Source: Hymenopus coronatus
Lineage: Eukaryota > Arthropoda > Insecta > Mantodea > Hymenopodidae
Assembly: GCA_030762935.1 (NCBI GenBank)
Contig: CM060900.1
Span: 374,499,132-374,563,131 of the forward strand
Reading direction: 5' to 3'
Length of the DNA stretch: 64,000 bases
The notes beneath the pieces were generated by a model that was given only the letters and a program-made list of their open reading frames with translations, did no database searches and was not told the origin of the DNA. Shown one piece after another: positions 11,553 through 22,929 of the stretch. Numbering within the stretch: position 1 is the first letter of the stretch; each line of letters begins with the position of its first letter. Both the position numbers and the translations under genes were made by a program.

Positions 11553-12749
11553 CATAACTAGAGATCGGTATTGGGTTCCGAAGCGCACACAGTTATCAAC
11601 ACACGGAGCACTCAGCGGTATAGAGGGCAGTGGGAAGGAGTTTGTAGCTTACGCATACACACGCTGAAGAATGATCTGTTCCAGAAGTAGCTCATTGTTA
11701 CCATTATATGCATCGTTCTAATTCATAAAGTAACGCAATAAAACAATTATTTCATAATATGATTAGTGAATAAAAACACATTGTACTTTTACAAATAAAA
11801 GTATAAAACTTAATATAAAAAGTTCAGGATAATAATGTACAGAGCTTTGTAAAGGCAATGAAAACCCATTCACAATTCATTGCACTGAACTAAAAGATAC
11901 AAATTTACTGTATCGATCCTCCTGACCTGAAAATATATTTGAATCATCCACAAGTTTGTTCAGTGTCAAACGTCTACCCTTTCGTATTTTAGACACTTTT
12001 CAACCTGCACTCTCTTTCAGTGTTTACTGGTTTATCTACTAGCAGAAAATGAACGAGGCCAGGCAGTGAGCAATGCTAGGTAGCACAACAAGTTTCGAAA
12101 CGGTGTGGTGATACGCTTCTATGGTGACATTTGAATGCAGTTGCAAGAATTTTATTTTTGTTCTAAAAATTCTACAATTTTATTACATAAATGCAATTTT
12201 TAAATAGTAAAAATATATCTTATCGTTGAAGGTTAGTATAATTAGAAATAATAAACCAAAAGTCATTAAAATCCTAATAAATCAGGAAAAGTCATCGTGA
12301 GCTGTTTCTGAAGGACTTAATCCATCATCAGTTGTTTCCAATCATAGGCTCTTCACTGCAAATCCAGCCCTATTCACCATTTCTTCTTTACCGTTTTCCT
12401 ATTTGTCTCTGTATATCAAGCACTTATCTCTTAACCCTCTATTGCGTGAGCTATATGCCGTTCTTCCTTTAATTCGCAAACCGGCTTTTATATCCCCTTC
12501 ACAGGCACCACAACTCAAGCGACTTGAATAGCCGTGACTTCAATACCAAGAGGAAATGCCCTGCATTCAAAGCCGAACGTCGCGTGTTCGCGTACCAGCG
12601 ACTGCATTCAAATATGCCTGTGGTATTAAGTCAACCATTGTGAAGTGATTCCTTCACGGTAGCCGTATGTAGGAGAGGAATTGGAAAGATTGTGATTTAC
12701 CGGGAACAGCGCGAATCAGTTGGAGAACTAATATCATATCGGCATTTTG
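11553..12749. other. Non-coding stretch
   Basis: No gene seen. The part at 12530-12680 is slightly GC-richer and may be a repeat relic, but I have no second copy to support that. Confidence 0.4.
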
Positions 12750-12850
12750 CCATGTTGGCTCAGCGGTTAGAGCAACTGGCCGGAGACCAGGAATGCCGTG
12801 GTTCAGATCCCGGCTATTGCACTGAATGTTTCAGTATGACTCTACCTTTC
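12750..12850 (+). mobile_element. SINE F copy 1 (tRNA-like)
   Basis: Head 'gttggctcagcggttagagc' is a near-perfect polymerase III A box, followed 30 bp on by 'gtggttcagatcccggc' (B box) and the end 'tttcagtatgactctacc'. The same head-to-end order is found at 38857-38960. The spacing and T-arm resemble a tRNA, but the acceptor stem does not pair, so it is not a tRNA gene. Confidence 0.65.
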
Positions 12851-13914
12851 AAACATTTTAACATTTTGTTTGTAACGTCCTTACCACCAAGTTTTAATAA
12901 AACTGTCTTTTTATTTTCAGCAACAGTCAAATTTTATAGAAAGAAAGAACGCACATACGTCGTCTTAAATGATAATTTCTATCCAGGACACTTCAAAACA
13001 TTCTTCTATTGGAATAACCAAATTGTGTTTTCAGTCAAACACTGGTTCTGTACCATGACAGAGAATATAGAAAGGAAAATCCCATTAGTTTCATTGAGCT
13101 TTTCATCCGTGGCACTTATTCTACTCCATATCTGAGGCAACTGACATTGAACGATGAAATTTCGTACCCATTTGTTTCCATTTTAAAGAGGCATCTATAT
13201 TTTCTAACCCAGAGAAGCAACAACACCATCTTGTTGACATATTTTCCCATAAATCCATATTTCGAGAAAAATATGAGTACGACCTATGCAAACAGATACT
13301 GGATTTCCGTCCCTGTGCTGACACTTAGTGATATTATTTGTTTTGTGTGTGTCACAACATTGAATGACTGCCAAGTTAGGTGCCAGCAGCATGACTTGGG
13401 AGAACTGCATCCCAGAGCAAGCCGTTCTATTGTGGTCACAGACATTTTAATACTTGTTTTAATCATCTCAATGAACTGTACTATACCTTCTCTCTAACCG
13501 TCAAACTGTTACTGATTTTAACCGTTTCATTTTCTTTTAGTGTCATATTTTCTCATTTCTATTGAACCATTTGGAAATTTGCTCTACTTGGCATATTCTA
13601 GGTATAAACGCAACGTGTAGGTTTCATGCAATATTAAAATTTATCTTGTAGAATATAATATAGGTATAACAACTAAATATTTAACAAAATATTTATTTTC
13701 CTTATTCCTGTTTTTATTCAATACATTTTGTTTTACACGGTGTTCAGAAAAAGAGAATGAACGTTTCAGAATAACAATAAATGTAAATGGATAATTTATG
13801 GATAAAGTAAAGAAAGCTTTGATCAGCTTTATATTGTTCCTACAATATTTTAAATTTCATATCTTCTTAGAAACACTGTGCTTGCATGTTTAAATATTGA
13901 AAAGAATAAATGTT
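12851..13914. other. Non-coding stretch with overlapping chance frames
   Basis: The longest non-microsatellite frame in the window (12692-13135, plus) begins upstream of SINE F, runs through it and continues here. Further frames of 60-116 codons overlap on both strands at 13121-13497. No domain or splice pattern is recognisable, so none is called as a gene. Confidence 0.45.
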
Positions 13915-14850
13915 TTTACTTTTTCTAGCACATATGTACTTAAAATGTACATAGTAGGTGTAGTAGGTATTATATTCCACCCAAAAGTTCAATACCGTGA
14001 TTTCACGGGAAATAGATGTTTTGAGGAATCCTGAATCCAGAAAGCAACATTTTTAGAAAAAGGTCATTGAGTGTGTATCTATACCAGTGGACAGCATAAC
14101 TATAAACAAAAAGCTAGTTAAATATCAAACTTGGAATTTAAGTTCTGTAACTTCCAAGATACGATACGAACATTTTTAGGAAAATCCCTCCACTCCAAAC
14201 TAATCTTACGTGAAGCATGTTTAAAAAAGTTTGGTGTTTTTAAAAAAAAACAGCACTAACGACTTTGATTAAAATAAAGTATGCCAAAGACATTAAACTG
14301 GCAAAATAAATGTATATGTTGAATGTTTAGGAATAGCCCTTTAGTTGCCCTTCATTCTGAATGAATCTTGCTTAGCTGGTAAACCGTAAGAGATAGACAA
14401 AAGCTTTGTTTACAGAAAATGTAGACTCGTTAAAATACACAATTTATCTCGTATGCAGTTTTTGTAAAGCTAACAATTTCCTACATATTCCCTTTTATCG
14501 TTTTTCATTTTAAAATGCCTAAAATTTTCTCGAATGAGAAGCACTCATCCATTTCACCTCCCTGTTGTTTCACTCCTGGCCATGGAAAGAGAACCACAAT
14601 TAAATGGCTATCGCATATCGACAGATTTAAAAGATTTGACTATTGCTTTAGCCTAGTGTTTCCCCTATTTCCCTTCTACTTATAAGGCATTGTGCAAGAG
14701 AACCATATGTGGCAATGTTTAGCTTAATTAGTATGATATAGATAATAGAGTACCATTTTGTAAGAAAAATTTGTTTGCAGAGTACTTAGAGAAAGTCAAA
14801 TCAGATTTGTTGCTTTTAGTAGGCGTATTCACATCTGTTATCAAATCAAG
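13915..14850 (+). repeat. Dispersed repeat family G, copy 2 (near full length)
   Basis: One of the most complete copies. In order: 'ttttctagcacatatgtac', 'tattccacccaaaag', 'gtgatttcacgggaaat', 'agaaaaaggtcattgagtg', 'ccaaacttggaatttaagt', 'taaaccgtaagagatagac', 'aaaatacacaatttat', 'agatttgactattgcttt', 'agcctagtgtttccc' and 'tttcccttctacttataagg'. It has no conserved frame. It fixes the family length at roughly 0.85-0.9 kb together with the copies at 19700 and 61225. Confidence 0.8.
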
Positions 14851-15221
14851 AGCTTTTTCAGAATTTTGGTTTCGATGTTATTATTCACATTATAATATAC
14901 CTAAGCAAGAGTTTGACTCTATGAGTTAATATTGGCCCTAGTTTCGCTTTATGTTTCCCACCTATTTGTACAGATACTATAAAGCTAGAGTGTCATTCCA
15001 CAAACCAAAGCCACCCGTGTTGTGGATGTATAGAAAATGTGTTTAAATTAATTGAGCTATAGTTTAAAAGGATTTATAAATCAGACAGTTTGTTTAAAAA
15101 TTTATTCGTGGTTTAAGTGTAATGATTTGGTACATAGCATTCGATTAAGAGTCCTAGATATTCTTCATTAAGGAGTTTCTGACAGTGCGAGGGGAAATGC
15201 GAGGGTGAGAGAGAGAGAGAG

Positions 15222-15256
<35 letters not shown>

Positions 15257-15819
15257 CTGAAAAGTTTTTATTGATTAATAGTTTTCCAGAGCAATGTAAA
15301 TACTCTGAATTTCCTGCATATTCTAATAAATCAAACGCTCCATGATACCATTAATGAATTACAATACATAACTGAAATGTTTTATCTGTAAGACAACACA
15401 ATTAAGAAATTGACAAATGTATGTAGCAAGAATAATTATATATTACAATAATTCCATCTTAAGCTAAGTTTCTTTAAATTGACATTTTCAGGGAAGTTGC
15501 ATGTGACACAAACAAATCATTTTTCTAGTCTTGCATTTGTCAATGTGGTTACTTTGTCTAATAATGCAAAACTTTCTAGATTTGTGATTCACTGTCCTCA
15601 AAACGACTTAAGGTATTGCTGTGAGGCATTAGCGCTGAAAGAACATTTTTTAAGTTTAATAAGGCACTTTTTCGAGGAAACAATTATCGGATAGTCTAAA
15701 TTACGTATTTTGATTAAAAAATAACATACTCGCATAAGATGCCACTAATAGGCATGTTATATTTTAGGAAAACTTAAATTTAGTTTTATTTCTGGACATT
15801 TTTAACTTCTATGATTATC
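14851..15819. other. Non-coding AT-rich stretch
   Basis: No gene supported. A compound GA/TA microsatellite is at 15205-15254. Confidence 0.5.
15205..15254. repeat. Compound (GA)n(TA)n microsatellite
   Basis: About 10 GA units run directly into about 14 TA units. Confidence 0.95.
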
Positions 15820-16067
15820 AGTGCCCAATCTATAAAAATAGCATGAAATACCACTTAATTTTGTTCAGACGCCCCTTTATCATGCTTGAGTTTCGTTTAC
15901 GTGTCATAAAGTGACACAAAGCTAACGGATTTACTTCCCTTCCGAAGGAAGCCATGCTAAGAATTTGTATGCCCGAAAAAAATTCATTGCGCCCCCCCAC
16001 ACGTGGTTTGAATCCACGATTTTGGGTACCAGGTGGTAGCATATTAGCCCTAGACCACGGAGGGCGA
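15820..16067 (-). mobile_element. SINE A copy 3
   Basis: Antisense copy. The plus strand shows 'ccacttaattttgttcag', 'cttccgaaggaagccatg', 'gcccgaaaaaaattcattg', the antisense B box 'gtttgaatccac', and the head 'ctagaccacggagggcga'. It is diverged from the best copy (62239-62541) and the 3' tail is decayed. Confidence 0.8.
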
Positions 16068-17317
16068 TATATTAAAATGTTCCATAATGGGAGTAATATC
16101 ATGTTTGACCCGTGAAATATAATTTACCTATTCTTTACATTACCTTGGAAACGAGGAACTTGATTTGGAAAAAGAAAACTAGGTATCTGAAAACAACAAT
16201 TTAAAAATAAATATTTATGAAATGTTACCTGTCTTGTTAAACATTTAAAGTCACAATTTCAATATCTGTGTAAGGCAACACAAGAAGATAATTTCAGATA
16301 TTTAATTAATGTCACTAGTATAAGCAATCAAATTTGAATATCATCCTCTTACAATCTACAATTATACCCCTAACTATCGAATACAGATTTCAGCCTCTTA
16401 GATTTCCCAACTTTACCCTCTTGAGATGTAAGATATTTATGCAGATCCAGTTGAATCAAGAGGGAGGGAAAATTCGCGTTAATTCTGTAGAATTTTACTG
16501 CATTAGGGAAACATGTTCTGCTGATGTAACTTTAGAGGTATTTTTCAACCTTGCTAAAGGTAGCGTAAAATGCAAATGCTTTATGTGACTCAAACCAATG
16601 ATTTATGTTACAAAAATTTTTGTTGTCACTGTTTAACAACGTATTAAGTGAAAATATTACGTTAGAAACATGTTCGAACTTCTCTTTCAACTTTTTATAC
16701 AACTTTTATGCTATATAAAAATTGATTTATTAGATTGCGGTACTTCTTTGTTGCTGTTGCAATAATCACGTCTCTCTCTCACTCTCTCTCTCTCTCTCTC
16801 TCTCAATATTTATTCTTTAATATTGTATGCACAATATTTCTTATCTACATTAGTTAATTTTCCAATCATGATAAGACGTTGAAAAATCTTTGTATATACC
16901 TATGTTCCTTGAATTCAGGAATTGATCGGCGGGTATGAACGAATTCAGTATGGAGCGGTGTTAGAGACCCGATATTACACTGCAACAGTGCAATAGATGG
17001 CTAGTCTGTGATAATGAAACAAAAGCCGCCGTAGTTACAACCTTCTGAATACAACAAAGGTTTGTGGCATGTCACTTGAGAGCAACATTCGTATCAGCGC
17101 TTTGTTTGATAACAAAACGCAGTCCGCGAGCTGTCGTATATTGTCTGTCACTTTAATCTACTGACAAACCGAACATGTAGGTTTTACATGAAAATGATGT
17201 TTTCATCATTCTGGATTCTGAGAAATGAACGTTAATATTCAGTGAAAATAATGCAGACCGCATCACAGCAGATTCCCGTATTCTTAATCACAATGGAGAC
17301 ATTGTACCTCAGCAGCC
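16068..17317. other. Non-coding AT-rich stretch
   Basis: No gene supported. It contains a (CT)n microsatellite at 16770-16804. Confidence 0.5.
16770..16804. repeat. (CT)n microsatellite
   Basis: A CT run with one CA interruption near 16781. Confidence 0.9.
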
Positions 17318-17340
17318 TTAAGGGAGACTGGGAGTAAATA
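17318..17340 (+). mobile_element. Family H left end (TTAA-flanked), isolated
   Basis: TTAAGGGAGACTGGGAGTA matches the left end of the element at 8780. No matching right end lies within 1 kb; the nearest opposite end is at 24300-24316, too far and too interrupted to assume one element. Confidence 0.4.
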
Positions 17341-18449
17341 TTTTATTCGTATATTTTACAAATACGTTTATTCTTACTCGTGCAATTATATTCCTTTGCC
17401 TCCTAGGAATTGTTGCTACTCAATGCCTCTTTTCTTTATCCCCATATTATCACCAGAATGTGTTTCTAGTAGTTAGTCTACCTCTGTGAATGTGATGCCC
17501 ATAATGCTCCAAGAGCATAACTTGTTCTCCTTATTATTAGTTTAGATTTCTGGAAGTGTACAAAAACATATTTCCTGTGAATTTGGCTTACAAAACCTGA
17601 CCAATTTTATGACCAAACAAAAAAAAAAATGAACGGCACAGAGTGTTTTTAAACCTGAAGGTTCAAAACTCTTATACAATACCTCTTTATATACTACACA
17701 TAAGATAAATTATAATTGAACATAATAGTTCCGTGCTACAGTTGGTCATTAAATTTAACTTAGGAATTTTTACATCAGCAACTATTAGCCAAACTAAATA
17801 AAAATTTTAGTTGTTTAACTATTAATATTTATGAACAACAGTTTATATGTTAAAGCAGTAAGATAACATTTTAGTTTTCAAAATTTGCAGCTAGTATCTT
17901 TACTTTGTCTCTATGACCTAAGTTTCTTCCACAGGTCTCCCGTTTAGGACTCCTTCAATTATAGTACGGCCTCAATTTTGCTTGACAAAATTATATTGTG
18001 AACCAAAACCCTTAAATTTGCGCGCGAAGCAGGTAGCTGTACACTTAATTGTGTAAACCTTGAACTACTAGGTTTTATAAACTTCTACATAAGTGCACTA
18101 TATTGAAAAAACAAACCTGATTGTAACAGTCGCATGCATTTCATATCTAATGGAAAATTTGTTTACTTAATAGCTTACTTTAATCTGAATATTTAGGATT
18201 GTTGTTAATGCAATAACAATTCTTATAGGCACAGTCTTGTACTTGAACGATATTTCATTTGTGTGTACTCAAATCTCTTATAATTTATATATTATATACG
18301 TTCGATCACAGTGAAAATAAGCCCACAGAATGTCCATAGAAAATTAAATGTAACATTTTAAGAAAAGGGTTAACGCCTTTTACAGAAAATAATAAATATG
18401 CGCATAGTTTGGGATAAGGGAAGTTTCGTTTCAGTCTTCGTTTTATATT
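17341..18449. other. Non-coding AT-rich stretch
   Basis: Nothing recognised. Confidence 0.5.
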
Positions 18450-18670
18450 CTTAAAAGGAAGGAATTAAACGCAAACTTTTTTATTCATCCAAATTTTCGT
18501 TTCTGAAGTACGGTGCTCATATTATCATAGTCTTTTATAAAAATGCTTTTCGGGAAGTTTGGCTTTCATCAAAACCATAATTCCGATAGAATCTCTATTT
18601 ACTATTACTGGGTGGAATACAATACCACTTCTATCTACCTTAGGTAAGTAGTAGAAAAAGTGAAAATTAT
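18450..18670 (-). repeat. Dispersed repeat family G, copy 6 (left-end fragment)
   Basis: Antisense fragment ending in 'gggtggaatacaatacc', 'tctatctaccttaggtaag', 'tagaaaaagtgaaaat', which corresponds to the left terminus of plus-strand copies. The remainder of the element is absent or unrecognisable. Confidence 0.55.
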
Positions 18671-18790
18671 TTATCGACTGAAATATTCTTTAAGAGGTTC
18701 ATTATATTAACTTCCTTTAAGATTTAATTTGTCATCAGGAAAGCCTTTCTGGTTAGTGTAATTTTCCTTAAATCAACGTATATTCTGTCA

Positions 18791-19005
18791 TCCCCCAAGG
18801 TGTAGTGGTTACCATGCTGGTTTCAAAAACTAAAGATTGCAGGTTCAAACCTGCTGGAGGATGATGGATATTTTCGGACGCAAAAATCTGTAGCATGGCT
18901 TCCTTCGGGATGGAAGTAAAGCCAGTGTTCCCGTGTAATGTTTATTTACACATAAAAACCATATACCTTGAAAGAAGAAGGTTTCTGGGCAAAATACCAC
19001 CATTT
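18791..19005 (+). mobile_element. SINE A copy 4
   Basis: The plus strand shows the tRNA-like head 'ccaaggtgtagtggttacc', 'atgctggtttc', a B box 'gcaggttcaaacctgc', then 'ggatattttcggacgc', 'agcatggcttccttcggga' and 'ggaagtaaagccagtg'. The A and B boxes are among the best preserved in the family here. The 3' third is diverged. Confidence 0.8.
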
Positions 19006-19699
19006 TGCTTCCGAAAGTCGTAATTTCATCCTACAATGCCATATGTGGACGAGGAGCCGATCCCGTGTTACTATTATGCATAGCGGTCAACTAGGAATTC
19101 AAATCCGATCAAGGAAACATCGTAATGATGCCCTATGCTCCACAAGCTACAGAAAATTAACTATGTATATTCTGGTATTGTATAGACCATAACGCTTTTT
19201 TTCCTGGCACTAAAGCTGAACAGTCATACGATAAAGAACAGTGCTTTACAGCACTAATTTGTGTTGAGTCATATAAAAGTTCCAGTTTTTTAAATAGAAA
19301 AACAACTGACAAGGCTCTCTTAATGGGAACAATTAAAAACCAATCACAGAATAAATAAGGATATAATTAAAACGCATCATGGCTAGAATTAATCTTCTTT
19401 AAAGCGCTTCCGGGGGAAAATGGTTGTGAGGTTTGCAAATTATGTCAGTAATCGGCTGCTGCTGCAGCAGCTGATTTGCTCCACAACTCGTTTATACAAA
19501 TATTGGGATTAAATTAAAGTACTGGAAGAAAAACATGGGAACTTCTGCAGCAGAGCGCAGAGCATGAATAGTTGACCGAGTTCGCTTTAACATTTTAGAA
19601 CACTGTTGTCTGTTCGACTATTGTGAATACAACTGATAGATTGTTTAGGTGATTCTTTCAATGATAAGTCTGCTAATTTTTAACGCTTTATATTTTCTT
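19006..19699. other. Non-coding stretch
   Basis: No gene supported. A short GCTGCTGCTGCAGCAGC palindrome-like run lies near 19457-19473. Confidence 0.45.
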
Positions 19700-20580
19700 T
19701 TTGCATTATTTATTTTTCTAGCACTATGTACGATATACATAGTTTACAGAGGTGTTGTATTCCACCCAAAAACGATTTCACCGGAAAATGTTTTGAGATC
19801 CTCAGAATATAAAATCATTTTTTAGCAAAACGTTCGTGTGCGTGTGGGCAGAATCACTCAAAAATGAAAAGTCCGTTAATTACCAAACTTGGTATTTAAA
19901 TTAATAATGTTCCAAGGATGCAACACGAAGATTTTCAGGATGATCCGCCCACCCCCAACTACCCTTTACATTGAAAAATTTTCGAACTTTTTTACTTTCA
20001 AAACAAGACTTACGATTTTCATTAAAAAATTGAAATGTTTCATGACAATGAAATGTACATCTTAAATTTTATGGCTGATGACTTGTGTATAACCGGTAAA
20101 CCATAAGAGATAGACGAAAACATACTGCACAAAAGATATAGATCTCCTGATCACAATTTATGGCAGGTACAGTTTTTGGTTTTGAAGAGTTAATCCTTTC
20201 CGAGATATTCCCTGTTATTGGTTTAAATTTTAAAAAACTTAAACTTTGCTCAAACGGAAAGATGTCATTCGTTTTATATCTTTCGTTTTACGCCTGGCAT
20301 ACGTCATTCGTTTCATATCCCTTTTGTTTTATTCTTGGCCGCGCAAAGAGAAGCTAATTTAAATGATAGTCACATGGCAACATTTAAAAGACTTGACTAT
20401 CGCTTTACCCTACTGTTTTCCTTTATTTTCCTTCCTTACAAGAGAGCAAACAGGGCTATTTATACTAATGTTTATTTAGATTAGCATGATGTAAATAAAA
20501 GAACAGGCGTTTGTAAGAAAGCTGTTGCAGAACAGGTAGAGAAGGTCATATGAATGGAACACATCAGATTTTTCTAATAC
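19700..20580 (+). repeat. Dispersed repeat family G, copy 3
   Basis: Near full length, same orientation as copy 2. It has 'ttgtattccacccaaaaacg', 'atttcaccggaaaatg', 'ccaaacttggtatttaaat', 'aaggatgcaacacgaaga', 'taaaccataagagatagac', 'ttcctttatttt' and 'aaagctgttgcagaacagg'. A 65-codon frame inside (20160-20357) is not shared by other copies. Confidence 0.8.
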
Positions 20581-21579
20581 AATATCTCAGCCCACAGGGC
20601 GCTGCTTGTTCTGACCTGCATTCACAAAAGGTTAATAGGAGGCATTTACACATTTTGCAGAGATAGAAGTATTCTCAGCAAAATGTATACGAAGCAGTTT
20701 AAATAGTTGGTAATTTTATATGTATAAACAGTGAAATTAAAATCGTATCCATATCCAAAATATCTTCAACGGATTACCCTTCTTTTCGTAGAACTTGCAA
20801 CCCCAAAACTTACAAGCCAATACCTTGGGTCTGTAGCCCGTCGAGGAACAAGTAAATTTTTATTCTTACCATATCCAGGATGAGTAATCAGCTCATGACT
20901 CATATTTACAGCCAGTGCCCAAAATTAAGTACACATGCATTTCAGAGAACAGTGAGTACATTTCAGAACACATAGCGGGATGAGGGACTTAGGTGCCGGT
21001 TTTGAAATGCATTAGATATACTTAAAGAGTCGTACTTGCTCTAATGCACATTTTAAATAACTTTACAGCATGCTAAACTATGGCCACAATTGTAAAACCT
21101 TTTCCCTTTGCATATTATTGCGTGCTTTCAAAGAAAATAAAAATAGCTGGTGTAAAAGCTGAAATCTGGAACCTAATGTGCTCAGGTACATTAATATGAA
21201 ATATATTGTTCTACTAAAATATTTTAGTTTGTGATTCAGAATTGTAAACAGATATAAAGCTAGCGGTTAGTTTGTTTTATTTGGTAATTCCTGTATGCAA
21301 TTAATACTTTTTCTGGAAGAGAATTCGGCCAGGGTCTGCTGGTATTTTGGCAAATGAGCTGTAGGTTTGAGTCACCAAATTTACGAAATAATATTCTCTC
21401 TCTTACATAAGCTGTTATCTTCTACATTCATGAATTTCGTCCATATATAAAGTCTTCTAATAGTGGAGGGGGAAAATTGGCAATATAATTAGTGACAAGG
21501 TCGTATAAGTTGGCAGTGTTGTTCGGGCCATTAGCACGGCCCTGAAATTTCAGCTGACTGTAGTGCGAGAGGAGTAGGA
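20581..21579. other. Non-coding stretch
   Basis: Nothing recognised that I can support. Confidence 0.5.
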
Positions 21580-21765
21580 ACGTTATTTAGAAATGGAACA
21601 AGAAGGAACACTCCTGTCTGCCTTGCGAAGGGTGCCGGTTTCGATTCCCGTCTGGGGGTGGGAATTTTTACTAACCAAGATTATTCTATATCCTCCTTAT
21701 AGTCTGCAAGTATGAATGAGAGTGTGAATGCGAGAGCGCGTGCGTGAGTGTGTGTGTGTGTACAT
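21580..21765 (+). mobile_element. SINE D copy 2 with (GT)n tail
   Basis: A tRNA-like B box 'gccggtttcgattcccg' precedes a body ending 'tagtctgcaagtatgaatg' and a tail of GTGTGT. The same terminal order, AGTCTG.AAGTATGAATG then TG repeats, is found in the antisense copy at 4473-4638, which defines the family. Confidence 0.65.
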
Positions 21766-21775
21766 ATGTATTTTT

Positions 21776-22558
21776 TCCAATGTGTAAAAACCCCTTAAAG
21801 CAAAATCCAATGATATGAATACACGATTTAACATCATTTCCGATAGACAATATATTCCAAAGGAATAGGGCCGCCGACATGCCCTCTCAAGGGCGGATTA
21901 TAAATGGAACATTAAAAGAAGATGCAGAATAATAATAAGAAACACTGCGGAGGTAAACGGGGAAAATGTTTTGCCGTATTAAAAGTAGTAATGTCATAGC
22001 TTCCTTAATGGTCTCTAATAGCACTGTCAACTTTGAAACTCATCTCTCCAAGCTTATATGTGCATTTTGACATTCAGTTTAAACATATTCCCTAAGTCAA
22101 CCCAAGATTTTGACCGAACACTAAAAATGCAATCGAATTTGTCACATAGGTGTTGTCTCAATTAAGAAGATGTCTAAATTCTGTTTCTTAATTACTGCAA
22201 GAAAGAAGCGTCATTTTATTACACCTCAGAAAACTTCAATAATCAAAATACTAAGTTGCGGGGTTGATTACCTTGTTTCTGAAAAGCGGAGATTCAGTGA
22301 TCTTGTTTCGTTATCAGTATGCACACTGCGCTGAGCATTTGTATCGTGTTTATCATGACAGTTTAGTTAACATTCCACTCTCTTTGGAAAGCTACCCAGG
22401 CTCCGTTACTCTTAAGAAGTTTGTTTGCGTAAGTTTGGATATAAACGTAGCACGTCGGATTGCGATATGCAGACGTACGATAACAAAGTTACGAGAGTTG
22501 TTTGAGAGTTTCATAGCGATGACACGCCAGGAAAAGGAAAAGGAGCAAACTTCTGCAA
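21776..22558. other. Intergenic or first-intron DNA left of the candidate exon
   Basis: If the minus-strand exon at 22565-22676 is real, this is the start of its first intron. A plus-strand frame (22264-22626) crosses the candidate splice donor. I see no plus-strand promoter or splice pattern that would support it. Confidence 0.35.
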
Positions 22559-22564
22559 ACTTAC
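22559..22564 (-). other. Candidate 5' splice donor (GTAAGT)
   Basis: The complement reads GTAAGT followed by TT, a full match to the metazoan donor consensus at intron positions +1 to +6. It lies in frame with the minus-strand ATG at 22676. Confidence 0.45.
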
Positions 22565-22676
22565 CGGTGTTCCGCTGCGGACACGCTGGAGTAACCAGCA
22601 GCTCTGGAGACACAGAAAATGGATAATGCTGGAACTGGAGGGCGTCCAGCTGCTCCAGCAAGTCACGATTAGCCAT
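22565..22676 (-). CDS. Candidate first coding exon, unrecognised protein
   Basis: On the minus strand an ATG at 22676 opens 37 codons plus one base. The protein starts MANRDLLEQLDALQF and includes a segment with YPF, SPELL and TPACPQ. The frame runs straight into a consensus donor, CCG followed by GTAAGT (22564-22559), giving a phase-1 intron. Upstream are a TATA box and initiator at ordinary spacing and a CpG-rich leader. The DLLEQLDAL stretch could form a short leucine-rich amphipathic helix, but I recognise no domain and give no function. The next exon would lie to the left, and I could not find it in 1-22558, so a long intron is implied. The main doubt is the short coding length. Confidence 0.42.
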
Positions 22677-22824
22677 CCCGAGGATTTGTCGCAGTACGCA
22701 CAACGAGAAAATTTAGAATGCTACGATCGCTGACTCCATAGCAAATTTCTCGAAGAGGACCTAACCGCCGATGCCCATGCGATAGGACTCAACGTCGAGA
22801 CAGGGCTCCCGGCCAAAGCGAAAT
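22677..22824 (-). other. Candidate 5' leader with two short upstream ORFs
   Basis: From the initiator-like A at 22824 to the ATG at 22676 the leader would be about 148 nt. It contains two complete upstream ORFs: 22778-22761 (five codons and stop) and 22739-22713 (eight codons and stop). Neither overlaps the main frame. This layout can lower or condition translation of a downstream frame; that role here is an inference. Confidence 0.4.
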
Positions 22825-22858
22825 GAACACACCTCTCTTCTGCCCCTCCACTTATATA
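22817..22858 (-). promoter_or_regulatory. Candidate core promoter: TATA box plus initiator
   Basis: The minus strand reads ACTATATAAGTGG, with TATATAAG at 22858-22851. An initiator-like TTCATT has its A at 22824, about 32 bp from TATAAG. At +28 to +32 (22797-22793) the sequence is CGACG, matching four of five downstream-promoter-element positions. The surrounding DNA is much richer in CpG than the rest of the window. Confidence 0.45.
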
Positions 22859-22895
22859 GTCGTACGGCGCAAGCGTGATGCATGTTTCGGCTTAC

Positions 22896-22908
22896 GGGGG
22901 ATACCCCC
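22896..22908. promoter_or_regulatory. GGGGG-ATA-CCCCC inverted repeat upstream of the promoter
   Basis: A 5 bp inverted repeat around ATA, about 70-85 bp upstream of the proposed start site. It resembles a palindromic kappa-B-type site, but the match is loose and could be chance in a GC-rich patch. Confidence 0.25.
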
Positions 22909-22929
22909 TGCCCCCCGGAAGGACAACAA

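Noticed and set aside
12750..12822. Possible tRNA gene
   Set aside because: A and B boxes are good but the acceptor stem does not pair and a family-specific 3' end follows, so it is a SINE head. The same reasoning applies to the heads at 18791, 38857, 59438 and 62780-62850.
12692..13135. 147-codon plus-strand frame, the longest outside microsatellites
   Set aside because: It runs through the SINE F copy at 12750-12850. The remainder has no recognisable domain, splice sites or repeat-family match, and other frames overlap it.
22264..22626. 120-codon plus-strand frame opposite the candidate exon
   Set aside because: No plus-strand promoter or splice pattern was seen, whereas the minus strand has TATA, initiator, ATG and donor in order. 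High CpG content keeps both strands open here. Not fully excluded.
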